A stretch of DNA of 64,000 nucleotides. It comes from Alviniconcha marisindica (taxonomy: Eukaryota > Mollusca > Gastropoda > Provannidae). The notes under the pieces were generated by a model. It worked only from the letters and a program-made list of their open reading frames with translations. It ran no database searches and was not told the DNA's origin. Below are positions 1 to 12,911 of the stretch, in pieces. Both the position numbers and the translations under genes were made by a program. Where the stretch lies: contig JABMCL010002105.1 of NCBI GenBank assembly GCA_018857735.1, forward strand, positions 62,001 to 126,000, written 5' to 3'. Within the stretch, counting starts at the first letter, position 1. Every line of letters begins with the position of its first letter.

Positions 1-676
1 TTCAAAAATGCATAAAATACTAATCTGTATACTGAACAAACCATACAAAGTTTCTAAAGAATCAGTTCCCAAAATATGTAAGTTTGAATGCTCACAACAG
101 TTTTGATACTGCTGTGACAGTGAACTGTGGTCAAGGTCACTGACAGTGATATGAACAAATAAAGTTAAATGAGTACTACCATCATTACACTGACAGCTGC
201 TGAGAAAATCACAAAACTGAACACAATTTACCACATCACAAGTAAAGATCTGATTCACAGTTATGATACATGCCATCTGTGGTTTAATAATGTGAAACTA
301 ATGAAATGGGAATATAGAAAGGCAGAATTCTTGGCAGCATGTGAAGCATGCAAATCTACATTCTGGCCTACTCTAAGTGTTAAAAAGAAAGGCCTTGACA
401 GCACCAATGCCGCATAAGCAAAGAGGACCTTGATGTCTACATTAGCAGAAGTTGACTGTGTGAATTGGAAAAGTAAAAAGGGAAGAAAAAGTCTAGGTCC
501 TCCACAAAAAACTGCTGAGGGTGATCCCTCCACAGAGATGAATCTATTTTTTTGACTAAATGCAGAACAAAGGGGAGGAGAGAAGTCCCGTTTTAGAAGA
601 AGATAATCCAAGTGCAAAGTGGTTATCACTAATTCAACCCAGGGAATCATTTGTGTGTCTATATTTCAAAACTTAC

Positions 677-785
677 AAGCGTCCTTTCCAAACTCCAGAG
701 CCAGACGTTTGTGCTTCAGTTTGGCCTTGAACTGATCACTGCGACGATGAGCGCGGGTTCTCTGCTGCCTGAACAGGGAGTTCTC
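677..785 (-). CDS. INF2: INF2-like exon 15 (end of FH2, last exon seen)
   Basis: 109 nt. It reads ENSLFRQQRTRAHRRSDQFK then AKLKHKRLALEFGKDA, the basic helix that ends FH2 (human [20 protein letters not shown]). Acceptor is ttatttttag/GAG; donor GCTT|GTAAGT. It leaves a phase-1 codon, so coding continues to the left. No convincing exon was found in 1-676. Confidence 0.87.
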
Positions 786-3700
786 CTAAAAATAATTGAA
801 AAAATTAAAAAAGAGAAAAGTATTCAAACAATATACAAAATGAAGTGCATTTATCCTACATTGGACCTGTTCAAGCTTGAAGGCCGAGGGAAATGGACAA
901 AAACATTGCGGTGGCACCAAAGAAGGAAAACTCACTGCTCAGATGGCCATTCTTGGCCTGCGTGAAAAATATATTTGAGGCTTCAGACTGAAGAAGGAGA
1001 AGAAAAAAAATGGTGGCCCTTACTGCCAGTCAGGCTGTGCCAAGAAAGGCACACTGCTGTACCAACTGCTACTGCTAGACAATGACAAGACAGGCACACT
1101 GCTGTAACAACTGCTGGGCTGTGCCAGGACAGGCACACTGCTGGACAGTGACTGCTGGACTGTGCCAAGACAGGCACACTGCTGTACCAACTGCTGGACT
1201 GTGCCAAGACTAACAGGAACACTGCTGTACCAACTGCTGGACTGTGCCAAGTCAGGGACAGCTGGACTGTGCCAAGACAGGGACACTGCTGTACCAACTG
1301 CTAAACAGTGACACGACAGACAAAGACACACACACACTGTAAAGACTGAAAGTACTGATAATCCACTTGTAAAGTAGTTATTTTTCTAAAAAAGATTGCA
1401 TCTAATAATTTACTGCACTGATTCCTACTTAGCTGTCTTGAAAACTTTCTTTTTGTTAACAAAGTCAAAGCCTATAGTTGGACCATCAATTTTCTGTAAA
1501 GCGGAGGAACTGATAGCTTGTTCTTGAACCAGTGCAGAATTTCCACACACAAAAAAGACAATGTTTTAAATGTTGTGAAGTTATATGCACAACTGTTTTC
1601 TTTAAATACCTTACATATGTTTCAACCAGGAACATTGGCTTTACTTATGGTTACCAACATAGTGCTTGTTTGTGATGGTCAATACCTTCTGTGTGTTGGT
1701 GTTCATTTGTTTGTCACTTTTAATAACAGTAACATTCATGCTGTTGTGAAAGTTATGTACACAACATTACTTTTGTCACTGGAATACAAGTAAAATAAAT
1801 GTTGAAACGACACAAAAAAAGTTTTGAAATGTAAGTTTACTTATGAAACATATATATTATGTACTGAAAGCCTTAACCAATAAACGTAATTAAAAATATT
1901 TTTTAAAATATGGCACAACTAATCAACACCCTTTCTGACTGATGACCAGATATATGTGTATATTATATATATATAAATATGTATTTATATATTCTGTATT
2001 TGTTTACTTGTATACATATAAGCACACAACACATACATGACGTGCACTGCGAAGGTCTTTGAGGAAAGTCAGCACATTCTGAAGACATGCCTGAAGGTTG
2101 AATTTGGACACAGGCTCACACACGTACAGCGCCACCTTGTTAGACAATTCCCGCAACTCTGCTATTGACTGCTGCATTTTACTGAAGTCTTTTTTCACAC
2201 CCTGTAAAACAAGAAAAACAATGCTTGGTCAGTTCACAATGAAAATGGAAAAATATAAATGATTATTTTTGTCCCAGTTCCTGTGACTGAAAATGGTTAC
2301 CAAAACTAGTGCAAAAATGTAAAGCCCAAGGCTTCAAAGAACTTGCACATACAGCATCTGAGAGAACATCAACATTAAGATAGGAAATGCATTAATTATT
2401 TTTTGCATGAATGTGTTAACAGTTGTGTGTTATCGGGAGCTCTGTTAATTTCAGCTGACTGAGGAAACAAGTGAGTGACTGCTCATGACAGTTACAAAAT
2501 TGAAAATATAATGACTAAATATGGTAAATGAGGAACAATCAGGTTATGCAATAGTTTCAACAAATAATCATGTCTTTGACAGGTGCTGCAAAAGATATGA
2601 AAGAATGATGATACTGAGACAGGCAGGAACCCCCCCCCCCCCTCCCCCAACCCAGGTCAGACAACATGGGAAACCATTATTGTCAACAGCTGTCTATCCT
2701 CTTCTTTATTTCCTTTAAAATATATATTCTTTCTGTAACTAGTGTCAGTTTTCTGTTTTTGCAGTACCTAACAAAGACATTTGTCAGGACCATTGTGTCT
2801 CCTTGTTTTTATTGGTGAGTAATAGTTTCCTTGTTCATTTCAGTTTTTCGCTTGACCAATAGGGTGGTCATGTCAGACTTTCATTCTGGGAAGGTGCACA
2901 ACACACGATAGACAATACAATGTACTGACTTCAAGGAAAAGATGAAAGATGTCACTGATGTTGGGGTGAGCAGATGTGAGGCGTACAACAAACTCCTTCA
3001 GCTGGGTGTTTAGGGTGGTCACATCATTTTTGATCTCCTCAGGTGAATGCCTGTAACAGTTGTGATATAGTCATTATTACACCTGATAACAGTGGTGATA
3101 TCATAGTCACAAGTGGCTAGTGGATTTTCGACAGCTAGCCTGGATTCGGCTCTCTGGCCCCTGAAGCCTGCCTATGGGGCAGTCTCTGCTGTCAATTGTG
3201 ATAGGCAGTAAGCTGTCTGTCATTATCCCCAACTTGTAAAAAAATAAAAGAATTACCATGTCCAACTCAGAATGTTATCTGCATACCTGGCAAATCAGTT
3301 TCTCTTGCTCACGAACACTCACTCTCACACACACACATGGCACAAAGAAATAGGGTTTAATGACACGTTTACTGCAGTCAAAGAAAACCTTTATGAAAAC
3401 CCCTTGCCTGTTGTTAGGGTCATCTAGCAGAATACTGTGACTGTTGACAAATATGTCTATACATGTACTAACCTTGCTGCTTGATCAAGTCTGGGTATTT
3501 CTGCCAGCACGCAGAACATTTGTTCGTCGGAGTCTTCAACCGCTGCAGCAACCTGGTGTAGCAGCGTGTGGTTTGGCTCCACTGAACTCACGTCTTTTAG
3601 GCGCTTTAAACAGCTCAGTCGCAGCCCACTAGCACTGCCATTGAACTGACCCTGGGAGTTAAGTGATATATACTGTCAGATCAACTTTCATCTATTCACT

Positions 3701-6700
3701 TTCACTGCTTTACAGAGCTCATATTACAGACAAATTCCCATTACAAGTTATCAGGAAAGAAATCACAAGTGACTTTTGTGGAAAGACAAGCTGACTGTTG
3801 ATTAACATGAGTTGTCTTTTACTATGGCACATTTGCAAAGAATCAAAAACAAAGATTGATGCAGAGTTGTAAGTTTTTACTGGCACATACTTGTTTGCAT
3901 ACAACTGCTACTTTTTTTTTCACAACTTATGAGATTTCCAGCCTCTGTAACAGAAATACTACTAGAGTAAGTGTGATTATAATATCACTTTTGTGATCTA
4001 TGGATGAGCTTGCTAGGCTGACACTCAACATTGTCAGACAAACAAGTTAAAAAACCCATAAGTCATCATTTCAGTTTCAAACTAAGTATGTTAAAATCTA
4101 AATTAAATTAAAAAAATAATCCACTGATCTGTATTCCAAAGCTCAGCCCCCCCCCCCCCCCCCTTCTATGCCATTTAAGTTTTACGTCACACAATATTCA
4201 TCACATCAAACCTGTTACATGTCATTATCATGCCAACATTCTTCCCAATCCAAGCACTGGACACGAGAACTGCTCAACCAAAAGCAGACAAATGCCTTAG
4301 TTCTACATCTCAGTTTTCACTGTTTAACTGTTGTTTAAGCGTTGTTTTGTAGCTTGAAAATTTGTATGTTGTGTTTTGTCCTAATAAGTAGCATTCTTTT
4401 TAACCTTTTATGTGTTTGGATCTCTAATTATGTCAGGGGTAAAGCATCACTTACGTCATCTATTTCTGACAGAAAACAGCTCTGTTATTAACATTTTTCT
4501 TTTTTTACAAATTATATTTAAGACATTCATCAACAAGAAAAGAAAGATCTTCATGTTGGGAAAATTAATGTTTCAGATAAACGCTGAATTTATGAAACAT
4601 ACTTTTGTATTTTTCTCAAAACTTGACATATTAATTTACATTGTTTTAATTGGTCTCAAGTAATATACTCACTTGGTTTAAGAAGTTGCCAATTCTCAAG
4701 ACTAGGTGCAGAAAGTCTCTGAGCTGCTCATTCTCAAGAACAAACTTGCAGGCTGACACCATGGCTTTCAGTGCTTTGTGCAGCCGAGTGATGTTGGCAG
4801 AAAACTCCAAGCGGGTGAGGTGGCCAAGCATCAAGGTGTGGTAGTCAGGTATGTCCATCAGGTGAAAGAGGAACTGCTCAGCCATGCCAATGTCCAGGAG
4901 GCTGCCATTGTACTGCTTCAGCATCAACATCTACACAATCAATCCATTATTAATGCTACCCTGTATCAGTCATCAACTAATCAATCCTTAATTTATCAAA
5001 CAAATGATCCAGTACTACACCCTACAAATTAATTCCAATGAACAATGCAAAAACAACAAAACTAGAATCTGAACAAAAGTGCATGAAGCTGGCCAAGTGA
5101 CGCTTCCATTTGGATTTCTAATAATGTTTAGACCGGTGGCTTGTATTAGCTGTAATTGATCTGATTGGTCTTGCTTAAAACTGACATGTCAGGGCTCCAA
5201 TAATTGCACATATATGCGTCCCATAAGCACTAGTTTGTCACTCTTCGTTTGAGGTTGGTGATATTTGCAACAGTGTGTACACACTAAGTTTACAATTTTT
5301 GTATCACTTCTTCCCTCTCAAAAACATATTTCACACTGTCTGTTATTTCTGTTACTGACCAATACATGTTCTCCCAAACCTCAAGAGAAGTAGAGGACTA
5401 CACACATTAGTTGACATCAGTGAAACACAAATACAGGGAGCAGTCTGCTAATACCAAGATACTATATATATATTATACCCTACATTGTAAGATATTTTGG
5501 TCTTCTGGTTCTCAAAGATTTAGCACAAGTGAGACACAAATACAGGGAGCACTCAGCTAACACCAAGATACTATATATATACCCTACATTGTAAGATATT
5601 TTGGTCTTCAGGTTCTCAAAAGTTTAGCTTGATGCTAATGTACATCAAGAAATGTAAAGAAACGGGATTAAATACAGATCTTTGTAGTTTGTAAAGACTG
5701 TCATTTTAAAGGCATAAACACACACACACACAAAATGTTTTTGTTGTCAATTTTCAGCTCTCGAAAAATGAAAAATGGAGTTTCATGAACAAAATATTTC
5801 CTTTGTTAAACTGGCACCCTAGAAAATAAGGGAGGCAACTTAAATTTTGTGTGGTGGTTGGATTGGTGTGGTGGATGCATTTAATTATAGTATCAGTCTT
5901 AGCTTTTTATATTATTACCCTGTTCTCCATTTGCAATTTGTAAAGAATAAACACTTTCTCCCTTCATTGTTTGTATGGTTTTGTTCTGTTCCACAGATTC
6001 ACAGCATTTACTCCAATTTGTTTCAAATACTGAAAACAGAAAACTTTATTGTGTTGTGTGAGACAAACTTGTCTTTAGACAGGATAGTAGAAACAAGTTA
6101 TATTACATCAATAATAATCTAACATTTATTGACTCCCCTTCAGTAGCCCTTCACATTTCATCCCCCCCTTGCTTTTATACTATTATTATTCATCACTTTT
6201 ACATAGCCTATTTTCTGCTCTTGAGCAGACTCACAGCGCTCATGTCAAATATGATTCTGAATGAGTGACTGTATACTGTGGAGGCTGCAAAGGGCCTTGG
6301 TCCTTGACTTAATGATCTATAAAAATAATTTTGTAAGTCTGAGCACACATCAGCTACATTTACACATTAGACTTTGAAAAGTGAGAAGAGTTTCAATGTT
6401 TTGTACATAAAAAGGCTGAATAGGCGATGTATGCTTGTACGCATTAAGGACAGTGACGCAAAGCATGATTACAGACTTGACCTTCCAGATCAGCACTGAC
6501 CTCCTCCGGACATGGCAAAATGCTGTGCAGATATTTCAGCAATGGCAGGGTCAGACTCTGAGCCTCACAGTCAATGAGGTTCCTCACTAGTTCATCTGGT
6601 TCAACCTCCAGCCGGTTCAGAAATAAGCTGATCTTGAGCCGGGTTTCTGCAGCCAGCAGCGTCACCTACAACACAGTTAAGACAGAAAAATGTGCTTTAT

Positions 6701-9700
6701 TTGATGTTCTTCAATTTCAGACATTTTGATTAATCACTATATCTGGAATGTTGTTTTACTTTGGTGCAATGGGTTAATATTTACATACAAGGAATGTGTA
6801 CATTCAGATATATATATATATATATAAAACCAACCAATATGTGGTCTTGCCAGTGGGGCAAGGGCTGAGTGACCAACATGAAAAGTCAGAAGTGTTTTCA
6901 ACACCCAACTTTACAAGTCCAGTCAAAAGTCTGCTTCTGACCATGCATACACCCACATGTTTATTTTTGCATTTTGTATTCTTGGGGTTGGAGGGGGCAG
7001 GCAGGTTAGAGTGGGGGGTGTAATGTGTGTGTCTGTAGGGGGGGGGGGGGTGGATGTAATGTGTGTGTGTGTGGGGGGGGGGCGCATTGGAGTGGAGGCA
7101 TGTGTTTGTGTGTGTGGGGGTGGGGGGAGTGGGGGGTGGTATTGTGTGTTTGGGGGGGAGGGGGGTATAATGTGTGTGTGGGTAATGTGTGTGTGTGGGA
7201 GGGTGTGTGTGTGTGTGTGTGTGGGGGGGGGGGTTGGAGTGGGGGTAATGGTGTTGGGGGGTTGGAGTGGGAGGTGTAATGTGTGTGTGTGTGGGGGGGG
7301 GGGGGGGGGGATTTGTGTATTATGGGGTAGTAATATGGGGAGGGGCATACTGAAGTGTGTGGGTGGGGGGGAGGGGGGATATGTGTGGAGAGATGGGTGA
7401 GAAAAGGGAGGGTAATGTGTGTGTGTGTGTAAGTGGTGGGGAGGCAGAGGTAGGGTTGGAGGGGGGAGGGAGCACCACTGAATGATTGGAAATTAACTTT
7501 TCTTTTTAATTACTAATACAAGAATAGTAATTTATACAACTGTACATGTACCTGAAAACTCTCTTGTTTTCTGAATGACTTTGCACCATGTGACTTTTCT
7601 TTTTTTAATTATTATGACTGTCTATTCTGGGGTAGGAGTGTTCAGATGCTAATAAAACTGTCTTGGTAAAATTTGAATAGTCATATCCATATCTTCATTT
7701 ACAATGGAATTAACATCAGAAGATATAAGGAATACCTGATATGCAAGCTTATATTGGAACTTAGGAATTTCATCCTCATCTTCTGGCTCATCATCTTTTA
7801 TATTCTCATTTAACTCTATTATAATGGGAAGATAATCACTTCCCAGTCTTCTTCTGTATACCATGTACAGTTCACTGTATAGGTCTATAGCGGTTGCTTT
7901 ATGTGTGGAAACATCTGGTATCCTGGGAATTCTACCATCATTTAGTAGACATAAACTAGAGTACACAATATTTTCAACAAGTCGATTACAAGTCACTGAT
8001 GTACATCCGTTTTCCCCAAAAGGTGCATGGGCACTGAAATCTCCCACAATCACGTAGCTCTTGTTTGACAGCTATGTGATTGTGGGAGATTTCAGTGCCC
8101 ATGCACCTTTTTGAGAAAACCTTTTTTGTCTTTTATCCAGTCTGTGTTGTCACCTTTTGGTCCATTTGGAAAGTACACAGAGATGCCATTAAGCATTGTC
8201 TGTTCATTAATTTTAACCATCGCAGTAGAAGCATAGACTTCTTCCATTGCGTTTGTTACTGGTGATGAAATGTGAATAGTGTATACAAGGTCACTGCAAA
8301 TGTATATTGCTGTTTGCACCTTCTTTGGTTTCTTGTTACTGTTACAGAGTGGTGGATAATAATCATTATTATTCATCCTTGGGAGATTCCTCTTTTCAAC
8401 ATTGAGAGACTGCAGTGCTAAAATAGAATAATTTCCTTGTGATATATGATTTTCAAAGGCTAAAAGATTTGTGGAAATTGATCTAGAATTCCACTGAAAA
8501 TTCTTCACGTTCTAACTAGAATGCTTCATAATGCTGATCAAGGCAAGCTACACTATTGAAAACTTCTTTAACACGATATGAAAACTTCAAAATATGAACA
8601 ATTGAACTGTAGATAGAACAACTAATCTTAAAAACTAATACTTGGTGTCAATCAAATTTACTTGTACTGTTGTAGATCTAAATGGTGAGATACAGCTGGT
8701 GCCTCAACAGAAGTTCTGTTCATATGTAGACAGTAACCACCATCACAGCCATGGTTGCCTACAGCTCTGCCATCCAAAGGGATCTCTACACAGGTGTGGA
8801 TATAATTTATATGGTTGCGAAGATCATGCGATCGGATGATAATGATCAGTCCACAGCATGTGAGGCTTGTCAATGTCATGCAGGACAGAACTTCAACTAC
8901 CCCCCCCCCGTTCCCAATCTGATACAGCACAGTACATGAAATTGAACATGCTTAAGTTAGATCTGTGTGAATACACTTAAAGCAAATATCTGTGTATGTG
9001 TAGGCATGTGTGTGTGTGGTCAGGGAGGTGGCATAAAACTGGTTTGGTATGCTGTAAGAAAGAGCTGACCAAGTTAACCATCACCTTACCTCGTCACTGA
9101 CATCCACTACATGGGTTTCAGCAAAGAGCATCTCCAGGCGGTTGTAGTCTGGTTCCACTCTTGGTATTGCCTCCCTTGGCTCCCAGATGCACCCCTTACT
9201 CCACTCTGCTCCAAATGTGGTGCAAGGTCAAAATACAATTTCCATTACAGCATTAGTATTATCCCCCAAAAATTAAAAATAATGCAAATCACAACCAATG
9301 AGCTACAGAAACTAATTATAAAACAAACAAAAAACCCGTGGGGCAAATGTTTGGGCAATTCACATTCAAACACAGGTTAATGGCACAACCCCCCACCAAA
9401 CGAAACCAAGACCCATACAAAAAAACTCTTAATGAAAAATGTTGCAACCTTTTCTGGAACTGTCAGGAGAATGGACTGAAAGAGCAAGAGGACTAGTTAG
9501 GCAGAAAAATGTGACAGGAAAGGGGAATCAAATCACAGCCCTAAGATTCCAGGCAATCAAACAGCCTTGAGATTCCAGACAGGACCAGGGCATCAGACAT
9601 CCCAAACCTCCCTTCATGCTAATGGTCAAGACAGTGGTGTGTATTTGATCAGGAGGGCAGGAATGAAGGAGCTGTGTATCCATCAGCAAATGACTTGTTG

Positions 9701-12700
9701 GAGACAGAATGAGTTTCAATCACAGCAGAGAGATGCAGAGTAGAGAATGAAGAGGATAGAACAAAGAACTGAACCCTGTGGATGGCAAGACTCAAACCAC
9801 AAAAGAATGATGCCAGGAATGCCACAGAGAAATTAAAGTCTGTGGAAGAGAATATGGTGGTCTTTAGTATCGAAGGCAGAAGAAAGATCAACAAGAATCA
9901 AAACATGCATCACAACCATCCAGAGCAAGCAGAATATAATTTGTCATTTTAAGTAGTGCCATCTCAGTGCTGTGATATGGATGGTAGGCAGACTGGGAAG
10001 GGCATAGCAGGTCATAGGAATTCATGTAGGAGACTTTGGCCGGGAATGAACAGTTTGAGACTGGATGGTAGTTCTTAAGGTTGTTGTGGTCAAGAGTCAC
10101 TTTTTGAGAAGTGGCTTAACAATATAATAACAACAGCATGTTTGAATACTGATGGGAAGGAACCAGACAGCAGACTGTCATTAAGAAACTGAGACAGAGT
10201 TGGAAGGTCATCTATGCATCAACACACAGGGATGTACTTATCTAGCAGAGCCAGGTCAAGCTGATCAACAGAACAGACTATGGCAGCATTATCTGAAGGT
10301 CTTAACAGAAGGCAGATCTGTCCAGAGAATGCAGACTACATACTTCCCTTTACATGAGGGGTGGGGGTGGGGGAATGGAAACAGCAATATTCGGGTCACA
10401 GGTCAGGCAGTAGAGGTCAGAAGTCAAGGCCTGGGAAACAGATGGTGAATGAAGGCTGCTGTCCACCAAGCGGTTGCGCTAGACATTTTTTAAACTGGTG
10501 TGATATCTATAAGGTAATGAAAGTGATTCACTGTAACCAGTAGGATACACTGCCATTTATAGATACTACTGCTAGAGTTCTACTAGCAAACACCTTGTCC
10601 CCTTTCATGTCTTGAACACACACAACCACTCTGTGCTGTGTTTATTTTTGTTTTGTTTTCAGAACCAGTCAAGCAAAATAATTGCTGGTAGTGGTACATC
10701 TGACTGATTGCTGATTTTGCTTCCAGTATTTGCTGATCTTAACCAGTAAATCACAGGAAATAACCGGTTAAAACAAACCCTGCTACCTCAGATCTGTACA
10801 CAACCAAGTCAATGATGTGACCTTAGACACAGATGGGCTGGACAACAGACCCAGAAAAACTAGATGTCAATCATCTGTGCCAGGCTCATCAGGGCAGTCA
10901 AAGTGGAAGCTGACATCTAAAATGATGGGAATGCCAGTCATGTTGTTACAGAGGTCAAGGAGATCAGGAAAACTCATCAAAAGGTATTAGTCAGCTTGTT
11001 GCGTTTTGTTGTGCACCAGAAGAAATCAGAACAAGAACACTTCTGAGATAATGCCAGGGTCACACAAGCAGGATTGGGTGGAGGAGAAAGAAGACATGAA
11101 GGTGTTTGAGACTGTCATTAGAAATCACAGCAAGACCACCACCATGTGACGGGTGAGTGAATATGATGGACTAGTCGGCTAGCGTTATTTCAGCTCATTT
11201 ACCTTCCTCACCATGTTGTTTTAACTCATCTCGGTCAAGAAATGTAAGTCAGTGTCACTGTCCTGGACTAACTTGGCTATTTTTATATGCCTCAGTGCAG
11301 AAGTGGAGCATGAGCGCAGAACAATGTAATATTGGAGTAGCTTATTCTTTTGTGTCTGGCAACAAGAGTCGGGAACAGAACAGAAACAGGAACAAGTTTA
11401 AAAAAGTTCAATCTAGACCTGCAGCTTGATGCTGGTTGGTGATTGTTGACGGTAGTGAGAACTGGAATTCTCTTTCCCCATGCTCTCCGTTCAGCCCTGT
11501 ATGGTCACCTCTTCATTGGTCTATGTGACAAACACGGCAGCTGACGAAAATGAATGCCATGATCATGTAGCTACTGCCACAGTGAGAAAGACTGGCATGA
11601 TGTCCATGATGAGGAAGAGGAATGAGGAAACATAGACTGAACAGTACTCATATCAGCAGAAGAAGGCACAGCAGTGTTGAGACCCAACAGTTTCTACAGA
11701 CCAGCAGTGAGTGGAGTCAGCGTGTGGCATGGCCAAAGTGGATGGGTACCCATGTACGAGCTGTGCCCACTGACCAACTCTCAGCGCACACTGCTGTGTC
11801 AGGAGGAAAAGTCCAAACAACCAAACAGATATTTTGGCAGTCCATGGTCAAAAGTTGCAGAAACATGTACCAGGGTGTTAACAGACCTAATGGTACCATA
11901 AACAATCACACTTAATGAAAAGCTGACACTATAATGAACAGAACAGTCACTTCAGCCTGTAAAGGCGATCATGAACTCAACAACAAGACTTGATAAAGCG
12001 TGAACTGAGGGTGACATTCAATACTGAAGTGATGAGAGTATGTGAATAGACCCATGACATAATGATTTCCAATGAACTGTGAAAGAATGCTTGGCATGAC
12101 ATTTGTAACAATAAAAAAATCCATTACACTTACCCACAATGCTGTCTTGGAGCTTGATCCACTTGAGGTTTTTCATTTTCCGTGATGGAAATGGAACAGG
12201 CGTCATTCTGAATGCCATTTGTTTCGACCTCTTCTGATAGGATCGTCCATCCAGGGAATCCCGTCTTGTGGTCACATGACCAAAGGCTGAGGCAGCTTTC
12301 ACGGGCATCAGTGGTAATGAGGGTCTGGAGAAATGTACATTCACATCAGGGAAGTCCATCTGCTTGGATGGGAGTCTGAAATCATCATGAACTGACTGCA
12401 GGGCAGATGGGTTGTTCAGGTCGTTCAGACCACCAAGGAGATCAGGTTGTGATGTCTTTCCCTTTTTTGTTGCATAGTCTCTGTTATTCTTGCCATTGTT
12501 AAGATTATCATACATACTGTGGTTGTTGTCTGAGACAGATGTGTTGGTGTGGGTAGTGGTGGTGTTTGACGATTTTGAAACCTGCGACTCTAGTGACTGG
12601 GTAATCTGAAATGTCAAAAGAATTAGCATACTAAGTTATCTGAAATGACAAAAGAATTAGCATACTAAGTTATCTGAAATGTCAAAAGAATTAGCATGCT

Positions 12701-12880
12701 AAGTTATTTCACATTTTCCCAATAAAAACAAAACAAGCCTTCTTACTGTCAAGTATATAACTTGTGTGAAACAGTTGTCATTTTCAGGGGATTAAAAATG
12801 TGCTCATTGAAACTTTTCTTTGTGCATATTACATTCTGAGAACATCAGTCATAAACCATTTATATATATAATATATATAT

Positions 12881-12911
<31 letters not shown>

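Noticed and set aside
261..650. Continuation of the formin after exon 15 (a frame reading SSLWRDHPQQ)
   Set aside because: An acceptor-like tag exists, but the in-phase frame soon stops and has no resemblance to the formin tail.
6923..7400. Frames over the G-rich repeat
   Set aside because: Pure repeat translation on both strands.
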